Of a stretch of DNA of 64,000 nucleotides, positions 16,529-27,100 are shown in pieces. Where the stretch lies: the NCBI RefSeq assembly GCF_008838325.1, contig NZ_CP042829.1, positions 2,356,001 to 2,420,000 on the forward strand. Direction: 5' to 3'. Both the position numbers and the translations under genes were made by a program. The notes below the pieces were generated by a model. It made no database searches. It saw nothing but the letters and a program-made list of their open reading frames with translations, and was not told the DNA's origin. Source of the stretch: Tepidiforma bonchosmolovskayae (lineage in GTDB: Bacteria; Chloroflexota; Dehalococcoidia; Tepidiformales; Tepidiformaceae). Numbering within the stretch: the stretch's first letter is position 1; each line of letters starts with the position of its first letter.

Positions 16529-17788
16529 ATGTCTGTTTCAAAAGAAGTCCCGCTTGCTGGTGTTAGAGTCGCTGACTTTACGTGGGTGTGGGCTGGACCG
16601 AGCGCAACGCTGCAGCTTGCGCATCTTGGTGCGGAAGTCATCAAGATCGAGTCACTTGAGCGGGTCGATACAACCAGGCGCCTGCCGCCTTATGCCGATA
16701 ATACGATTGGACATAATAGGGCCGGTTACTTTAACCAGTATAGTCAAGGTAAGAAATCAGTTGTGCTTAATCTAAAGAACGCTAAAGGCCTCGAAGTTGC
16801 CAGAGAGATCGTGCGCAGCTCGGATGTCGTGGCGGATAATTTTGCAGCCCAAGTAATGGACCGACTTGGCCTTGGGTATGAAGACCTTAAGAAGGTTCGT
16901 CCGGACATCATCGCGATCTCCATGTCAGGCTACGGACAAACGGGGCCGAAGCGCAACTATATCGCGTACGGTCCAGTTCAGGTGCCCATGATCGGGCTCG
17001 CCTCGCTCAGCGGTTACCCCGGGCGCGGGCCGAGCGAGGTGGGACTCTCGTACGGAGACCCAAACGCGGGTATGCACGCAGCGTTTGCCGTGCTCGCCGC
17101 GCTCTGGCACCGGAGGCGCACCGGTGAGGGACAATTCATCGACCTCTCCCAATGGGAGGCGGCAATCGGTCTGGTAGCAGAGGGTCTACTGGATTGGGTG
17201 TTCAACAAAAGCCAGCCCGACCGGATGGGCAACCGTGACTTGGCCGAGGCCCCCCAGGGCGTATTTCGATGTCTCGGCGACGACCGCTGGGTAGCCATCG
17301 CTTGCTGGTCGGACGCTCATTGGGAAGCGCTTGCCCGAGCAATGGGCCGTGAGGATCTCGTCGGTCGTGTCGACCTGCGCACTCGCGAGGGCCGCAAGGC
17401 GCATGAACTTGAGCTCGAGCAAGCAGTGGCCGATTGGACCGCAGCCCGAACTCCAGAAGACGTCGTCGCGACGCTACAGGCTGCCGGCGTTCCTGCATAT
17501 AACCCCCTGAGTAACCGCGGCGTAGCAGAGGACCCGCAACTGAACGCTCGTGGTGCCTTCACTGAGTTCGATCACCCCGAAGTGGGCCGGCGTCGGCACG
17601 TCGGTGCGCCTTGGACGTTTAGGAAGTCTGATGTTCGGGCACGTGGGCGGGCGCCGTTGCTCGGGGAGCACACGGCAGAAGTTCTGATGTCGGTCCTCGG
17701 CTACGACGCGAGCCGTATCCGGGAGCTCGACGAAGCAGGAGCCTTCGGCCCACCCGGATGGCTCTCCCGCCATTGGCAAGGAGGGTGA
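16529..17788 (+). CDS. CaiB/BaiF family III CoA-transferase
   Basis: A 419-residue family III CoA-transferase with the expected features: LAGVRVADFTWVWAGPSAT, AEVIKIESLERVDTTRR, KKSVVLNLKNAKG, ISMSGYGQTGPKRNY, the catalytic aspartate in YGDPNAGMHAAFAV (about residue 177) and GRAPLLGEHTAEVL near the end. It would move CoA between two carboxylic acids, activating an organic acid for degradation. The start is preceded by a GAGG at 16515-16518. It follows the first CoA-transferase by 47 bases and precedes the regulator by four, so all three are probably co-transcribed. The N-terminal third is distinctly AT-richer than neighbouring DNA, pointing to transfer. Confidence 0.93.
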   Translation: MSVSKEVPLAGVRVADFTWVWAGPSATLQLAHLGAEVIKIESLERVDTTRRLPPYADNTIGHNRAGYFNQYSQGKKSVVLNLKNAKGLEVAREIVRSSDVVADNFAAQVMDRLGLGYEDLKKVRPDIIAISMSGYGQTGPKRNYIAYGPVQVPMIGLASLSGYPGRGPSEVGLSYGDPNAGMHAAFAVLAALWHRRRTGEGQFIDLSQWEAAIGLVAEGLLDWVFNKSQPDRMGNRDLAEAPQGVFRCLGDDRWVAIACWSDAHWEALARAMGREDLVGRVDLRTREGRKAHELELEQAVADWTAARTPEDVVATLQAAGVPAYNPLSNRGVAEDPQLNARGAFTEFDHPEVGRRRHVGAPWTFRKSDVRARGRAPLLGEHTAEVLMSVLGYDASRIRELDEAGAFGPPGWLSRHWQGG

Positions 17789-17792
17789 CGCC

Positions 17793-19628
17793 ATGACGAC
17801 AAAGGGGCTGCCTGGCGAGGTTGTGTTTCCACTTAAAGGGGACGTCGACGTTTTGCGCGAGCTGCGTCGTCTCCGTGACGGTCGCCTCTTGGAGCCCTCC
17901 CAGTCACCTGCGTCCAATCGGGCCGTACCTCTGCGGACGGTTATTGAGGATTCCTGGAAGCGGGCGTCTGCCGCCGGAGTCTCTCCGACACTGCGGCGTG
18001 TGGACGTACAGAAGGCGCCCACTCTCGACCGGAGGGTCATCGCTGCCGCAGCACCCATCCTCCGTAAACTCGTCGACGAGGTTGCGGATAACCGGGCCGC
18101 CGTCATCTTTTCCGACTCGTCAGGTGCCATTGTGGAAAGCCTCGGCGATAAAGCGGTCCTCCGAGCCCTCGACCGGGCGGGTGCTGCACCGGGCCATCTG
18201 CTGGCCGAAGCCGCTGCGGGCACGAATGGAATCGGCACCGCGCTGCACGCTGGCTGCGGCATCCAGGTCGTCGGAGCCGAGCATTTTATCGAAGCGTTTC
18301 AGATGTTTTCCTGCACGTGCTTCCCAGTGCGAGACCCATTCACGGGGGAGATATGTGCGTCGTTGGACGTCACCGTCCGTGCCATTGATCACCGTCCAGA
18401 TATCTACGAGTACGTGCGCACTGCAGCAAGAGAGATAGAAGAATCCCTTCACGCGCTGCTTATCGCCGATCAGATGAGCCTCATTCAGCACTACCTCGCC
18501 ATAACTACGCAGGGTGACGTCGCGGTATTAGCGACTAATGGCGAGACAATTGTTGCAAACCGTAGGGCACTTAATCTACTCCAAGGGATGGATAGGGAAA
18601 TCGTCATCAATCGTCTTTTTGCTGAAGGAAGCCGTCCGGATGTCGGCGAGATAGTCGAGTTGGAGACCCGTGGCGCGCTAAAACTAATCGTTCGTATTCA
18701 GCGAGTAGTTGATGAATATGGCAAACGAGGTGTCGTTGCAATCCTGGAGCCCCACATAAAACTCGGAAAGGCAACGACAGCCATGCCCGCTTCCGCTACA
18801 CCGCCCCTGCCAGAGCTGATCGGTCGGTCCCCGGCGTTTGTCGCTGCGGTGGCAAAGGCGCGCCGGTCCGCAAGCGAGCCGGGACTGCTTCTCATCGCGG
18901 GCGAACCTGGGACCGGGAAAGCGACCCTCGCAATCACCGTGGGCGCGCAGTCAGCGCTCACAATGACAGTCGTAGATGCAATTACTGGTATAACTCAAAC
19001 ATATCCGGCTTCACCGTCCGGCCATCAAAATGTTTCATCGTCATCCCGTCTGCAGTACGCGGTCACGGTGATCCTGCGCCTGGAAAACCTTCGGGAGGAG
19101 GACGTCGCATCGTGTCCGGCTTTAAAAAAGGCGTTGCAGAAGGAGGGCCTGGTCATCGCCACGACCAGATCACCCTCTCGCATCCTGCCAGCCCTCCGAA
19201 AAGCGGCATCCGCTGTGATATGTCTTCCCCGTCTCGAGGAGCGCACGGATGACATTCCGAGGCTGGCGCAATGGTACCTGCTTAATCGTCAGCGGCGTCT
19301 CACCATCGACCAGGATGCGCTTGCCCTCCTGCAGCGCATGAACTACGAAGAGAACGTGCGGTCGCTCTTCTCGGTCCTGGAAGCCGCAGCAGAGAAGGCG
19401 CGAGGCTTTCGTGTCACGCGTGACGACATTATCGCGGTGGTCGGCGACAATGTACCGACCCGCCGGGGGATGATTGAGGAACTCTCAGTCCGGGCCGTGC
19501 GGGACGCGCTGGCCATGACCGGCGGCAATCGCTCTGCTGCTGCGCGAGTCCTAGGCATATCCCGCGCAACGCTGTATCGCTGGCTCAAGCACTTCGGGGA
19601 AGACCTCGGCGCGGCGCCCGCCCCGTAA
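17793..19628 (+). CDS. GAF/AAA/Fis-type transcriptional regulator (AcoR-like, GAFTGA loop missing)
   Basis: A 611-residue regulator built like AcoR. Residues 90-225 are a GAF-type sensor (HLLAEAAAGTNGIGTAL, FTGEICASLDVTV); a PAS-like segment follows; then a shortened AAA+ domain with GEPGTGKAT (about 370); and a C-terminal Fis helix-turn-helix (NRSAAARVLGISRATLYRWL, about 578-597). The GAFTGA motif needed to contact sigma-54 is not there, and the core between the Walker motifs is short, so it probably does not activate sigma-54 promoters. It likely senses a substrate of the neighbouring CoA-transferases and controls this block. A good ribosome binding site (GGAGGGTG) precedes the ATG. Confidence 0.88.
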   Translation: MTTKGLPGEVVFPLKGDVDVLRELRRLRDGRLLEPSQSPASNRAVPLRTVIEDSWKRASAAGVSPTLRRVDVQKAPTLDRRVIAAAAPILRKLVDEVADNRAAVIFSDSSGAIVESLGDKAVLRALDRAGAAPGHLLAEAAAGTNGIGTALHAGCGIQVVGAEHFIEAFQMFSCTCFPVRDPFTGEICASLDVTVRAIDHRPDIYEYVRTAAREIEESLHALLIADQMSLIQHYLAITTQGDVAVLATNGETIVANRRALNLLQGMDREIVINRLFAEGSRPDVGEIVELETRGALKLIVRIQRVVDEYGKRGVVAILEPHIKLGKATTAMPASATPPLPELIGRSPAFVAAVAKARRSASEPGLLLIAGEPGTGKATLAITVGAQSALTMTVVDAITGITQTYPASPSGHQNVSSSSRLQYAVTVILRLENLREEDVASCPALKKALQKEGLVIATTRSPSRILPALRKAASAVICLPRLEERTDDIPRLAQWYLLNRQRRLTIDQDALALLQRMNYEENVRSLFSVLEAAAEKARGFRVTRDDIIAVVGDNVPTRRGMIEELSVRAVRDALAMTGGNRSAAARVLGISRATLYRWLKHFGEDLGAAPAP

Positions 19629-19865
19629 GTTGCTCTCTCCCCGGCACGCTCGCAGGACTCTGCAAGGAGCTAGGGCGGCGCCCCTTTGGTCTAGGTGGAA
19701 CGCGAGACCCACGCAGCTTCGAGCGAAGCCCCGAAGAATGAACGGTGGGTCAGGTGTCGTCCCCGCGGCAGGTGACGGCCTGGGGGAATTACCTCGAGCG
19801 TTAGCAGAATAGCCTGGAACGCACGCTGTCCCCCATACGCCGCCCGCATCTGTCCCCAACAAGAC

Positions 19866-19904
19866 GGGCGGGGCCGAGAGCGTCACCACGCCCCGGCCCC
19901 GCCC
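19866..19904. terminator. Bidirectional terminator between convergent genes
   Basis: Ten-base arms GGGCGGGGCC (19866-19875) and GGCCCCGCCC (19895-19904) lie between the regulator and the monooxygenase, which end toward each other. The remaining bases of this 309-base gap (19629-19937) show no gene. Confidence 0.6.
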
Positions 19905-19937
19905 TCGCTTAGGGGAAGGCTCTACGTGAAAACCTGC

Positions 19938-21581
19938 CTACCGGACTGAGGCAGCCTCCGGTTGACCGAGGATGAACCCGCTGAGGCCGCGTTCCACCTC
20001 GTCCCATAGTTTCTGCCGGTACATCGGCGCACCCGAGGGGTACTGAAGCATCTCCGGCCGCTTGCCCGGGATGTTTGCTCCCATGTACCAGGACTTCGCC
20101 TTCGGGAACAGTGTCTTGGCGGCGGCGTCCAGGATCTCCTGGTGCCACTGCTTGCTCACGTCGAGCCGCGGCTCGATGCGCGTAATGCCGCGGCGGGTGA
20201 TATCGCTGATGACGTGGACGACCCAGTCGCCTTCAAGCTCGCCTGCAGTAGGCCCATTGAGGAAGGCCGCGGGCGAATGGAGGCCGTACGTGTAAAAGAG
20301 GTTCGGGAACCCTGGAACCATCTTGCCGAGGTAGTCGAGGTACTCCTCGTTCCAAACGTCCCTGATGGTTCGCCCTTCAGAGTTAACGATGTCGATTGCG
20401 GTCATCGTGCCAGTATTGTTGTCGAACCCGATCGCGCAGATAACGACATCGAGCTCGAACTCCTCTTCTCCCGCTCGAATGCCCGTCTCCGTGAATTCAT
20501 GGATCGGCTGGCTGTTCACGTCGACGAGGCGAACGTTGTCCTGGTTTTAGATCTCCCAGTACCACTGCTCCAAGCAGGGCCGCTTTACCCCGAACGGATG
20601 CGGTGGCGTCGACGGCGCGAGGAGTTCGAGGAGCTCTGGCTTCTTGATTCGCTTGACCGTCTCCCTCCGCCAGAAGTCGTAATTGGCACGGTTGCAGTCT
20701 TCGTCGAAGACGAGGTCAACGGGAGCAGCAAGCCAGAACCAGAACCCGCCCAGCTCCCAGTTAAACCGCATGATGCGGTCGCGCTCCTCTTGGGACATGT
20801 CCGCCCACGGCTTATATACAAAGTCGTAGTCGAACCCGGCGAAGGTCTGCTTGGTGCGCTCCATAGCGGCCGGGAAGAGTGGCTTCAGTGCGTCGTACTC
20901 GCGACGCGTATACCGTTCCTGTTTCATAGGCAGGGCGAGGTTTGGCGTGCGCTGGAAGACCACAAGCTGATCGGCGATGAGACCGACTTCTTGGATGATT
21001 TGGACGCCACTCGCTCCCGTGCCAATCACACCTACCCGCTTGCCTTTGAGGTCATCAACCTCCTTATCGCGCGGCCACCTGGCGCTGTGGTACAGCTCCC
21101 CGCGGTACTTGTTCGTCCCGGAGAAATATTTCGCCGGGTCGATCGGTTGCGTCGTTGACCCGGTGGCCATAATCAGGAACCGGCAGGTGACCGTGTCGCC
21201 GTTGCTGATTTCCACGCGCCATTGCTGGCCGTGCTCGTCAAATGTGGCACGCGTCATCCGCTGGCGGAACGACATATGCGGCCAAAGGTTCCATCGGTCC
21301 GAAACGTAGCGGAAATATCCCTGGAGCTCCTTCCAGCCGGGGTACTTTTCCGTGAAGTGGTAGTTCATCCAGAGGTCCGGGTCAGTGAACTGGTATACCC
21401 AGATGCAGGAGTCCACCCTCGCTCCAGGATACCGGTTCTTGTCCCAGGTTCCCCCGGGGCCCTCCCCGTCGTCGATGAGCCTAACCCTGAAGTCGCGCTT
21501 CAGGAACTCATGCAGGATGTACAGACCTGAGAAGCCTGCGCCGACGATGAGTGCGTCCAGTTGTGGCTTTGAAGTGTCCAT
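19938..21581 (-). pseudogene. Flavin monooxygenase (Baeyer-Villiger type) with one in-frame TAA
   Basis: The frame runs 548 codons, a normal length for this family, but codon 345 (20547-20549) is TAA. Before it are the FAD motif VGAGFSGLYILHEF, the signature GELYHSARWPRD, and the NADPH motif VIGTGASGVQ; after it come NQDNVRLVDV, DVVICAIGFDNNTG and the C-terminal region, all in the same frame. Related enzymes have an aromatic residue at the stop position, so one substitution (for example TAC to TAA) explains it. The ATG at 21581 has AGGAGGGG upstream. If intact it would insert oxygen beside a ketone, giving an ester or lactone, matching the nearby lactonase-like gene. Confidence 0.85.
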
Positions 21582-24114
21582 TGTTAACCCCTCCTGTTCG
21601 TTGCCCGGCCGTCTCTGCGCGGACGGTCATCCGGGCGGCGAGACGATAGCAAGTCCGCAGGGAGCGAGGTCGTCTGACTTTGCGACACTTCGGAAAGGTG
21701 GAGCATCGGTAGAGCGGATGGTGCTCGGACCCGATAGGCGACCGGGCAAGGCGGTCGCCTTGAGGTTTCGGTTCCACCCCTGCATCAACGCTCTGAGTTG
21801 GTAAGGGGGGTCAATGCGGGCTTCTAGCACGTTGCTGGGAATGGAAGCCGGCGGTACCCGGGCGATAGGGGACATGCAGCAAACAGGGTAGGAGGACCCG
21901 ATGCGTAACCGGCAGGAACGAAAGGCGCAAATGATGTGGGCTTGGCCCCGGCCCACCCGGCCGGGGCCAAGCACCCCAGCCACCGGATTCGCGAATTTGT
22001 CGCTATAACCCCCGATCGCCTCCCACTCCTCTCGGTTGCTATGCTCGGGGGCTCGGGCGGCCCTGGAGCCCGACCGAACAGGTGTTCGAGGCCGCCCTCC
22101 GTGTAGCCCGCTCGTTGGTCCACTCCGAGCGTCAGCACTCCGAACGGCGCCAGTATGAACCGTTCTTTAACATTGTTGCTGGACCACAACATCACCGGGC
22201 ACGTCTTCGACCTTGCGACCTTCGACTACAACCAGGAGCGCCTTTGCGGCGTTTCCCCCCGTCTCGGGAAGGCTCAGGCTATTTCTTCTGGCCTCGGCTT
22301 TGACCGCTGTTGGGGTCAAAACCGGGCAGGCTGCCGCCCAAGCCGATGTTGTCGGCGCTCCCGTTCTCGCGGCGCCCGGGAGCGGCTGCGCCAGCGGCGG
22401 GCGGCTTACCCTCTGTTGAAGCGCTAATTAGACGTCGAGGTTGGGCGCATGCTGCCACCGGTAGCAGCTACCACCACCGGCGGCCCCGGTTCATTGTCCT
22501 GACGCAGGTGTCGGCTCTTCCCGTTGAACCTCGTCACGCTTCAGCCTCGCCCCCTTCCGACTTCGGTACACCCTTGAGGTATGGAGCCCCGGCACCGGCA
22601 ATCGGCGGCAATTCGAAAGAGAGCCGAAGGGGCCTGGTCCGAATGCAGCAACCAGGGGCTTCTGACCATGCCGATTGTCCGGCGCACCCAAGCGGGGCCT
22701 ATGCCCCATCCGAATCCTAGCTTGATGGCCGAAGCGTAGCCGCCCATTGCCGCGACTGCGTGGCGCTGAACCAGGTTATCCGCTTTGTGGTCATGCCGGG
22801 CCGCCGGGCCCGCCGACGGCCGACAGGCGACCGGTTGAACGTCCGCGTCGGCGTGACGTGGCCATTTGCGAGAGACCGTGGCCCGTCGGCGGGAGCTTAA
22901 GGCCGATGTCCGGGACGTACCGATGCCGGTCGAGCGGAGCGTCTTCCCCCTACCGTGCCCGCCCTGGCGATGGCGGTGAAGTCATGGTCGGTCGGCTCGC
23001 CGAACGCGAAGTCTGGGTTCTCCTCATGGACAGCCGAGTGCCAGTCACCCCCTGCCCAACCCGAGGGGCTGCCGACGCGCCCCGACCGGTGTCTGCGCCC
23101 CTGGATGCTTGCATGGTTGCAGCGCTTTCGGCTTCGCCCCTACTTACCCTCGGCCAGAGGGCAGTACCCGCGCACGGCGGTACCTCAACCGTGGGGGGCG
23201 CCGGTCCTGAAGCCGACTCGGCTGACCTCTACGAGCGGCCGTCGAACCAAACCTTTCGCTGCAAAGAGCTCCCTGCCCTCCCAGCCGACTAATCCGCAGG
23301 CCGCTTCGCCTGCAGGCCTCAAGCGGCCGAAGGTTCGGTTTCTCGGCCCCCTCGCGGATGGTGCACCAAGGCCTGGCCGCTGCGGTTCGCTGCAGCCGCG
23401 ACCGTGGCCCTGCAGCGCGTGGGGACCTTCCTCGGTGGTACGCCGTTCTTTTGGCTTTCGGCCGGCAGCATCCCCGCCAGCACTTGCCCGGAATAGACCA
23501 GCGGCCGGGATGCTGGACCCAATGCAGCGTGGCACGTGCCAGCCAAGCCGTCCCTGAAGTCGGCGGACAGTCGATTGCTTCCCTCGAGAATCCAGATTTG
23601 TTCAGCGCTCCCGCTAGCCGGCGGTGCCGGCTTCACCGGAAATGCTCAGGTCAGCCTGCACCGATAGCTCCCCAGTCTGCTGAGAGAGTCCGGATATCAT
23701 CGCTATCCACTGGTCTTAGCACAGCAACTCGGCCCTCGTCGTCAGCTGATGCCCCCATCGGTCGCAGAGTCGAAGCCGGTCTCGAACCTGCAGGACCTTC
23801 AGTTATCGCCGGGGGTGAAGGCTTGGGTTGGGCCAGCGGACCGGTGAAAACCCCAGTGCCTCGGCCCTCCTTCTTAGGGAATGCCCGGCCCCCGGGGCCG
23901 GCCTGCCAGTTCCCGGCGCATCCCTTGCCGGCTCTCTTCGCCCAGCCCTTTCGGGGAACTCCAGCCAGGTGCAATGACCCGACCAGCCTGGTGATGTCCG
24001 CCGCGTCGTACTGGCAAGCCTGCCCAGTGGAGGCCCGCTACCGTCTGCCCGGTTTGTCGCTAGAATCCCGGTACAGCTCGTTCGAACTCAGACCTCGCCG
24101 CCCTTGGAGCGCCC
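21582..24114. other. 2.5-kb stretch without recognisable genes
   Basis: Open frames here are short, overlapping and rich in Arg, Pro, Ser and Ala, with no family motifs and no good ribosome binding sites. A 68-codon frame from a TTG at 22213 begins a weak hydrophobic segment but is not convincing. A strong hairpin lies at 21941-21971. The segment may be decayed DNA or hold the upstream regulatory region of the defence operon; near 24060 there is no clear promoter. Confidence 0.5.
21941..21971. terminator. Strong GC hairpin in the gene-poor stretch
   Basis: Thirteen-base arms (CTTGGCCCCGGCC at 21941-21953 and its complement at 21959-21971) with a 5-base loop, about 360 bases upstream of the monooxygenase start. 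No transcript ending here is known. Confidence 0.5.
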
Positions 24115-27100
24115 ATGGACGTCTTCGCCCTCCGGAATAGCCTGGTCAGTGAATACCGGGACTTCGTAGAGAGCTTCCTGACCATTCGAGATAGCCGAAT
24201 TCGGGAATTCGTAGACCAGGCCCTTAGCGACGGGTTGCTCTGGCCAGAGGCACTGGTCCAGCTCAACCCAGGCTTCAAGACCCCGGCAGACGTTGACACA
24301 CTTGTAGAACGTGGCCTGCTTCACGAGGAATGCCGCCGAATCTTCCGAAAGGACAAGAGCGAGGGTAACCCTCTTGGCAGGCCGTTAAAGCTCTATCAGC
24401 ACCAGATCGAGGCTATAGAGGTTGCAGGGCGCGGGGAAAGCTATGTGCTCACAAGTGGCACTGGCTCCGGGAAAAGCCTTGCCTATCTCATTCCGATCGT
24501 GGACGCCATCCTGCGGGAAGGGCCCGGCAGGGGTATTCGGGCCATCATCGTGTACCCCATGAACGCCCTGGCCAACAGCCAGGCCGGCGAACTCCATAAG
24601 TTCCTCGAGCTTGGGTTCCCCGGAGGCCAGGGGCCCGTCCGCTATAAGAGGTACACGGGGCAGGAGTCGGACGAAGAGCGACAGGAAATTGTCGCTAATC
24701 CTCCAGATATCCTTCTCACCAACTACGTCATGCTAGAGCTCATCCTGACCCGGCCCTTTGAGCGGCCCCTCGTCCAGGCTGCGCGCGGCCTCAGGTTCCT
24801 CGTTCTGGATGAGCTCCACACCTACCGCGGGCGGCAGGGCGCAGACGTGGCGATGCTCGTGAGGCGGGTAAGGGAGGCTTGTGAGGCTCGCCAACTGCAG
24901 TGCATCGGAACTTCGGCGACCCTCGCAGGTGCCGATGACGTCCTGCAGCAGCGTGAGCGTGTCGCCGAAGTCGCACAGCTTCTCTTTGGGACTACCGTCA
25001 GGCCCGAAAGCGTCATCCTCGAAACCCTTCAACGGGTTACCGAGCAACGTGACATAATCGATCAAACCTTCATCGTTGAACTCCGTGAGGCCGTCGAATC
25101 CGGGTCGGTCCCTGCCTCGGCTGAGGAACTGAGGAGGAACGCCCTTGCCTGCTGGGTTGAGGAAAAGCTGGGGATTGAGCAAAAGGGCCCTTACCTGCGG
25201 AGGGCCAGGCCTAGGGCTATTCGCGGAAGCGGTGGCCTCGCAGCCGAGCTTGCCGAGCTCACAGGGCTCGAACCCGAAAGGTGTGCAGAAGCGATTGAGG
25301 CCATCCTCTCTGCCGGCTTCCGCGTCCTCAATCCAGAGACGGGCCAGCCGATGTTCGCCTTCCGTTTGCATCAGTTCTTCACCAGGGGCGACACCGTCTA
25401 CGCCTCGCTCGAGCCCCCGGAATCCCGGTATCTGACCCTTCGCGAGCAGCAGTATGTTCCGGGCGACCGGTCCAGGCTGCTATTCCCGCTCGCGTTTTGC
25501 CGCGAGTGTGGCCAGGAGTACTACTCGGTCGCTGAGGCGAACAACGGAGCGAATGGCAATGTGTCTTCCACCCCTGGCGAGGTGCATCCGAACCAGTTCG
25601 AACCAAGGGACCCCCGTGTGGGGGCTGAAGGTGCCGCGTACCTGTACTTCCCTGATCCTGATGAAGCCGCAGATGCCTATCTGGACCGAATTCCGGACTC
25701 CTGGCGTGACCCCTCTTCCGAGAACGTCCTGAAAAGTAAGCGGGGCAAGCTCCCTCGAACTTTCCGCGTGGGGACGGACGGAAGGTTTTCCCCGGACGGC
25801 CACGAGGTCTTGGTCGTCCCCTCTCCAATTCCTTTTTGTCTCCGATGCGGGGTGTCATACGAGGGCAAGGAAAGGCAGGACTACGCCCGCCTCGCGACTA
25901 TCGGTGAGGGTGGCAGGGCTTCCGCGACGACCATCCTCGTCGCTGAGGCACTGCGCCGCCTGAAGGATGGAGCCGGCCTCCCTCAGGAAGCCAGAAAAGT
26001 TCTTAGCTTCACCGATAACAGGCAGGATGCGTCACTCCAGGCAGGGCACTTTAACGACTTCGTTCAGGTTGGCCTGCTCCGCTCAGCGCTGCACCGTGCG
26101 GTCTCTCAGGCCGGGCCCGAGGGGCTGAGGTATGACGAGCTAACCCAGGCCGTCTTCAAGGCCCTTTCCTTGCCGTTTGAACAATATGCGAGGGACCCTG
26201 AGCAGCGGTTTGCTGCCAGAGAGGAGACTGCCCAGGCACTCCGGGATGTCCTCGGCTACCGCCTCTATCGCGACCTCGAGCGAGGATGGCGTCTGACGGC
26301 ACCAAATCTCGAGCAATGCGGGCTTCTCAGGTTCAGGTACCTCTCGCTGGACGAACTCTGCTCCAGCGAAGAGCACTGGAGAGACCTTCATCCTGCGCTC
26401 GCAGGGGCGACGCCCGCTCAGAGGGAAGAGATATCGCGAACGCTTCTCGACCTTCTGCGCCGCGAGCTCGCTATCAGCGTCAACTACCTCGAGTCCGGCT
26501 ACCAGGAGCGGATAAAACAGAGGTCCGACTCCCGCCTGGCAGCCCCTTGGGCGCTCGACGAAGATGAGAAGCTCAAGAGTGCATCGGTAGCCTACCCCGG
26601 CCCTCGCCGCAATGGCGACGATAGGGACTGGAGGCACGTCTTTATCTCGTCGAGGAGCCTGTTTGGGCAGTACCTCAAAAGGGTCAACCTCTTCTCAGGT
26701 CTTCGACCTCCCAATCAAAAGGAAGTCGAGGAGGTCATTGCGAACCTTTTTCAGGTTCTGCGCATCGGCGGGCTGGTTGAGGTCATCGATAACCGCGACG
26801 AAGCTGCTCCCGGCTACCAGCTCTCAGCCGCCGCGATGATTTGGTTGGCCGGCGATGGAACAAGACCCATCCATGACCCCCTGCGGGTGACCCTCGCAAA
26901 TGAGACCGCCAGGGGCGCAAACAGGTATTTTGTCGACCTATATCAGCAGATCGCTGACACGATGGTCGGCTTCAGGGCCGGGGAGCACACCGCCCAGGTC
27001 CAGTCTGGTGTCCGAGAATACCGTGAAAAGGCTTTCAGGGAAGGCCGGCTTCCCGTTCTCTTCTGCTCCCCAACCATGGAGCTTGGGGTCGACATCGCTG

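Noticed and set aside
19938-20519. Second half of the monooxygenase as an independent gene
   Set aside because: It lacks cofactor motifs, has no own ribosome binding site, and continues the upstream frame exactly.
22213-22419. 68-residue frame with a hydrophobic stretch
   Set aside because: TTG start without ribosome binding site, no family likeness, and low support compared with neighbouring noise frames.
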